Below are positions 16,268-18,346 of a stretch of 18,346 nucleotides of DNA, one piece after another (within the stretch, counting starts at the first letter, position 1; each line of letters opens with the position of its first letter). The DNA is from JANRLT01 sp041736895 (GTDB taxonomy: Bacteria; Planctomycetota; Planctomycetia; Pirellulales; JALHPA01). The stretch is taken from assembly GCA_041736895.1 (NCBI GenBank), contig JBGSSS010000033.1:1-18346 (forward strand). The letters are read 5' to 3'. The translations under genes and the position numbers were made by a program. Below the pieces are notes generated by a model, which was given only the letters and a program-made list of their open reading frames with translations, did not search any database and was not told the DNA's origin.

Positions 16268-16789
16268 ATGTTCAAGATTCTGCTCTATAGCTGTGTTTTG
16301 GTGTTTGGGATGACGTTATCGCTTGCGCGGCCGGTGAAGAACTGGGAGCCAGCGGATCTCTTGAAAGAGGCCGATCTCGTGATCATCGCCACGCCCAAGG
16401 CGACAACCGACGTCAAAGATCAGGATCTCACCGGGGCCAAGTACCATACCAGGGTAGCAGTCGAGACAGAGTTCGAAGTTCAAGCCGTTGTCAAAGGCGA
16501 CTGGAAAGAAAAGTCGCTTCCAATCCGGCATCAACGTTTCTACGGCATCGCAGGCAAAGACGACGAGCGCGCGGGCAGAACCATCAACGGGCCGCGCTTC
16601 CTCGAATTCGATCGAGCGCAAAAACACTCGTTCCTGATTTACCTGAAGCGGACTAGCGCGGGAACTTACCAACCGCTCACCGGGCTGACGGACCCGGGTT
16701 ATTCCTTCTTTCCCCTAGAGACGTTTTACCACTCGCGTGAACTCAATAAAGTCGCGGAGCCGGTGATCACGCCTGCCACGCGAGAATGA
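16268..16789 (+). CDS. small secreted protein of unknown function
   Basis: The protein has 173 residues from the ATG at 16268; a GTG at 16265 is in frame one codon earlier. The N-terminus MFKILLYSCVLVFGMTLSLA is a signal peptide. The mature part begins RPVKNWEPADLLKEADLVII and contains VETEFEVQAVVKGDW, INGPRFLEF and HSFLIYLKRTSAGTYQPLTG. I recognise the pattern from small planctomycete exported proteins (KADLVVIA, VLKG and FLKR blocks), but no function is known to me. There are no Cys pairs and no metal motif. The 3' end overlaps the convergent phosphatase gene by 23 bases. No strong ribosome-binding site is seen. Confidence 0.75.
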   Translation: MFKILLYSCVLVFGMTLSLARPVKNWEPADLLKEADLVIIATPKATTDVKDQDLTGAKYHTRVAVETEFEVQAVVKGDWKEKSLPIRHQRFYGIAGKDDERAGRTINGPRFLEFDRAQKHSFLIYLKRTSAGTYQPLTGLTDPGYSFFPLETFYHSRELNKVAEPVITPATRE

Positions 16790-17294
16790 ACTCCCGCTGA
16801 TCCCCCTCGAACGGGTCATGATTCTTCGGTAGCGTCGAACGCAAACGCGTAACTTCCGCGATCGCTTGCTCCGGCGTCATCCCTTGCTGGATCAGATAAC
16901 ACGCCGCGACAGTGCCTGTGCGGCCGTGCCCGCCCCAACAGTGGAAGTAGGTCGGCACTTTTCGCGCGATCCCCTGGTCGAGCAACGCCAGAATCTCCCG
17001 CATTCGCGCGGTCGTCGGGGCCGATGCATCGCGCACGCCGAGCCGGTGCCATTCGATCGTTGTGCTGCGTTCCGCGGCGAGTTCCTCCAGCCGCGGTAAG
17101 TACGGCACGAACTGCGCGCCGTTGCGGGCCTTCTCATGCTCTTCGATCAAGCAAACGATCCGCCGCAGCCCGAGGTCGAGCAACCCGCGGAGTTTTTCAT
17201 CGCGGGTCTGGGGATTCAAGTCGCCCGGGTAATGTCCGGCGCAGAGCAGACCCGGGATGACCCAGTACGATTGTTCGAAGGGGCTGGAGGGCAT
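16767..17294 (-). CDS. tyrosine / dual-specificity protein phosphatase
   Basis: This 175-residue protein is one compact catalytic domain. The P-loop is HCWGGHGRTGTVAACYL. Cys119 is the nucleophile and Arg125 binds phosphate, which gives the CX5R signature of cysteine phosphatases. The N-terminal YWVIPGLLCAGHYPG and LRGLLDLGLRRIVCLIEEHE fit the bacterial dual-specificity branch, and RDASAPTTARM probably supplies the general-acid Asp. It has no signal peptide, so it is cytoplasmic. It would remove phosphate from proteins (Tyr or Ser/Thr) or another phosphomonoester. The start is the ATG at 17292-17294. Directly upstream is a T-run and a REP hairpin instead of a Shine-Dalgarno sequence, so expression is puzzling. 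The stop overlaps the convergent small gene. Confidence 0.88.
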   Translation of the reverse strand: MPSSPFEQSYWVIPGLLCAGHYPGDLNPQTRDEKLRGLLDLGLRRIVCLIEEHEKARNGAQFVPYLPRLEELAAERSTTIEWHRLGVRDASAPTTARMREILALLDQGIARKVPTYFHCWGGHGRTGTVAACYLIQQGMTPEQAIAEVTRLRSTLPKNHDPFEGDQREFILAWQA

Positions 17295-17330
17295 AAAAAA
17301 ACAAAGCCGCCGCTGGTATCGGCGGGCATT
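17295..17330 (-). terminator. REP copy 2, with the form of an intrinsic terminator for the RAYT gene
   Basis: The core at 17301-17330 matches the solo REP apart from one base, giving CCGCCGCT-GGT-ATCGGCGG (seven of eight pairs). Read on the minus strand, the stem is followed by C and then TTTGTTTTTTT, the layout of a rho-independent terminator. The RAYT stop codon (17329-17331) overlaps its edge. The T-run ends against the ATG of the phosphatase gene. Confidence 0.65.
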
Positions 17331-17835
17331 ACGTTCGACGTAGCGAGGGCAAAGCGGATTGAATCGCCAATCCGCGCCGTTGATTGTGCGCTTCGATGTA
17401 ATCGAACATATTCTCCCAATGCTCCGGATCGTCGATGTATTGCCGCCAGCGGCCGTGACACCAAAGCGGCCCCGTGTGCGAGGTCAAACGATGGACAGCC
17501 TTGGTCGTTTCTTGCGCTAGCCATTTCAGCACGCCATCGATGTCGCGCTTTGTTGGCGTGAGCAGCACATGGATATGCGTTTCTTCGATTGCCATCGTGG
17601 CGATTGTCCAATCGGACTTCGCCTGGCAGAGTTGCAGCGTTTCCTTGATCACGGCCCGCATTTCTTCGTTGAAGCGTACTGGTTTGTCGATGAGCAACTC
17701 TTCGGCCATGCGCTTGCGAACCGGATCGCCAGCGTGAAGTTGATGGTGCTCGATGTAGCCGATTTGCTCGTCCCAGGCACTCGACCAATGCCCGCGCTCG
17801 TCGCCAGGAAGCCAGAGGCCGTAGCCGGATTTCAC
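17329..17835 (-). CDS. REP-associated tyrosine transposase (RAYT), Y1/HUH family
   Basis: The protein has 168 residues from a GTG at 17833-17835. RAYTs are single-strand DNA nucleases thought to move or maintain REP hairpins. The N-terminus SGYGLWLPGDERGHWS, the HUH motif His87-Ile-His89 in EETHIHVLLTP, and the end GPLWCHGRWRQYIDD...FDYIEAHNQRRGL are typical. Tyr146 (YIEAHN) is the likely catalytic tyrosine, with Tyr133 as an alternative. The start is uncertain. The frame upstream of the GTG still reads like family sequence (KILGYHWV), and an ATG at 17859-17861 would reach it if the run of four A at 17853-17856 had one more base. This suggests a frameshift or read error. It is flanked by inverted REP copies. 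Confidence 0.85.
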   Translation of the reverse strand: MKSGYGLWLPGDERGHWSSAWDEQIGYIEHHQLHAGDPVRKRMAEELLIDKPVRFNEEMRAVIKETLQLCQAKSDWTIATMAIEETHIHVLLTPTKRDIDGVLKWLAQETTKAVHRLTSHTGPLWCHGRWRQYIDDPEHWENMFDYIEAHNQRRGLAIQSALPSLRRT

Positions 17836-17869
17836 CCAGTGATAGCCCAGGATTTTGACATAAAAATAT

Positions 17870-17888
17870 CCGCGGATGTTATCCGCGG
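17870..17888. repeat. REP-like hairpin in the RAYT leader
   Basis: CCGCGGAT-GTT-ATCCGCGG has a perfect eight-pair stem and three-base loop, the same geometry as the REP hairpin but a different stem sequence. It ends nine bases from the ATG at 17861. On the minus strand the 3' arm carries the only purine-rich stretch (GCGGA) that might act as a ribosome-binding site. Confidence 0.6.
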
Positions 17889-17946
17889 GATTGCCCTTGG
17901 ATAGTCGTTCGAGAAATAGAGATTTGCGCTATTGGAGCGCCGCGCG

Positions 17947-17992
17947 AATGCCCGCCGATACCATCGGCGGCTTTGTTTTGCGGCTGTGCCGC
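17947..17992 (-). repeat. REP-like element, copy 3
   Basis: The inverted REP core lies at 17947-17976. On the minus strand it is preceded by a short hairpin, GCGGC-ACA-GCCGC (17980-17992), that begins at the base after the stop codon of the next gene (17993-17995). This stop, GC hairpin, spacer and REP order is the same as at 16058-16110. The core and the following CGCG are identical to the solo copy. Confidence 0.8.
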
Positions 17993-18346
17993 TTATTTCC
18001 CCAACTTGCTCAACTGTTCCTGCGCCGCTTTGAGTTCGGCTTGGACTTTGTTGTATTCGTCCGTGGCGAGTTTCAGGGCCGTGGTTTGCGGCGTGAAGTT
18101 CGCGGCGGGGAGCGTCGGCGTGTTTTCGCCGGCCTTGGCCGCGGCGTCCTTCGCTTTTTGTTCCGCTTCGCGGTGCGACTTTTGCGCCTTGGCCAAGGCG
18201 TCCGCGGCGGCGGTCTTCACCTTCTCGGCGCTCGTCGCCGATTCTTCTAGCGCCTTGAGCCGATACGTCAAGCGGTCCTTGTCATCGCCGCGCAGTTCCG
18301 GCGGCGCGGGCAGCTTGCCGGCTTGCAAATCCTTGAGCACCGTTTG
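17993..18346 (-). CDS. C-terminal end of an alanine/lysine-rich coiled-coil protein
   Basis: The frame is open to the right edge, and 117 residues plus a TAA stop are visible. The sequence runs QTVLKDLQAGKLPAPPELRG, then a long heptad-like helix (YRLKALEESATSAEKVKTAA, KSHREAEQKAKDAAAKAGEN), a short Pro/Thr break (TPTLPAANFTPQT), and a final helix (YNKVQAELKAAQEQLSKLGK). This is a coiled-coil tail. In planctomycetes such tails occur on large cytochrome c or WD40 surface proteins, but the body of the gene is outside the window, so no function is assigned. The stop is followed at once by REP copy 3. Confidence 0.75.
   Translation of the reverse strand, partial: QTVLKDLQAGKLPAPPELRGDDKDRLTYRLKALEESATSAEKVKTAAADALAKAQKSHREAEQKAKDAAAKAGENTPTLPAANFTPQTTALKLATDEYNKVQAELKAAQEQLSKLGK

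Larger units (their letters stand above)
17301..17976 (-). mobile_element. REP-RAYT unit: transposase gene between inverted REP hairpins
   Basis: A Y1/HUH transposase gene is bracketed by a REP core in plus orientation (17301-17330) and the same core inverted (17947-17976). This is the known arrangement of REP-associated tyrosine transposases and their substrate repeats. A third hairpin (17870-17888) lies at the gene's 5' end. No flanking target duplication is visible. HUH enzymes of this class do not generate one. Confidence 0.75.

Noticed and set aside
16061..17976. A large composite transposon bounded by the outer REP copies
   Set aside because: The genes between (a small exported protein and a phosphatase) look like resident chromosome genes, and REP copies normally lie as solo units. 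Nothing shows joint movement.

Overview
The window reads as a chromosomal segment of a planctomycete, most likely near Pirellulales. This is an inference from gene families I recognise, not from a marker gene. Support comes from a secreted PQQ-type propeller protein with the N-terminal DWPSFRGDGSG motif, a J-domain-like protein with a Pro/Tyr/Gln-rich linker and one membrane helix, a very large alpha-2-macroglobulin, several short secreted proteins of unknown function, GC-rich coding sequence, and gaps filled with hairpin repeats. There are no rRNA or tRNA genes, no CRISPR array and no phage module.

Layout. Positions 1-455 (-) hold the N-terminal part of aroA (EPSP synthase). A MITE-like inverted repeat (556-740) separates it from a secreted PQQ-like propeller protein (792-1994, -). 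Next come a nested-palindrome repeat (copy A, 2025-2247) and a secreted protein with a beta-sandwich-like C-terminus (2348-3520, -). Divergent from that is a compact operon on the + strand: a secreted HEAT-repeat protein (3647-4861), an iron-type alcohol dehydrogenase (4862-6055) and a PfkB sugar kinase (6049-6990). The first two genes abut with no spacer and the last two overlap. A second nested palindrome (copy B, 7015-7239) follows.

A J-domain-like membrane protein (7300-9315, -) and the 2070-residue alpha-2-macroglobulin (9848-16060, +) diverge from a 532-bp gap. The macroglobulin keeps an intact CTEQ thioester motif. It also has a tryptophan-rich insert and a Gly/Ala/Met-rich segment where a bait region would be expected. 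After it lie a REP-like hairpin, a long inverted repeat, a small secreted protein (16268-16789, +), a convergent tyrosine/dual-specificity phosphatase (16767-17294, -), a REP-associated tyrosine transposase (RAYT; 17329-17835, -), and the C-terminal end of a coiled-coil protein (17993-18346, -).

The most interesting structure is on the right. The RAYT gene sits between two oppositely oriented copies of one REP hairpin (CCGCCGAT-GGT-ATCGGCGG), and a third copy lies 1.2 kb away behind the macroglobulin stop codon. A further hairpin of the same geometry but different sequence stands at the RAYT start. The two ~225-bp nested palindromes (copies A and B) are a separate repeat family. Their stems differ by paired, compensatory changes, which suggests that the fold itself is maintained.
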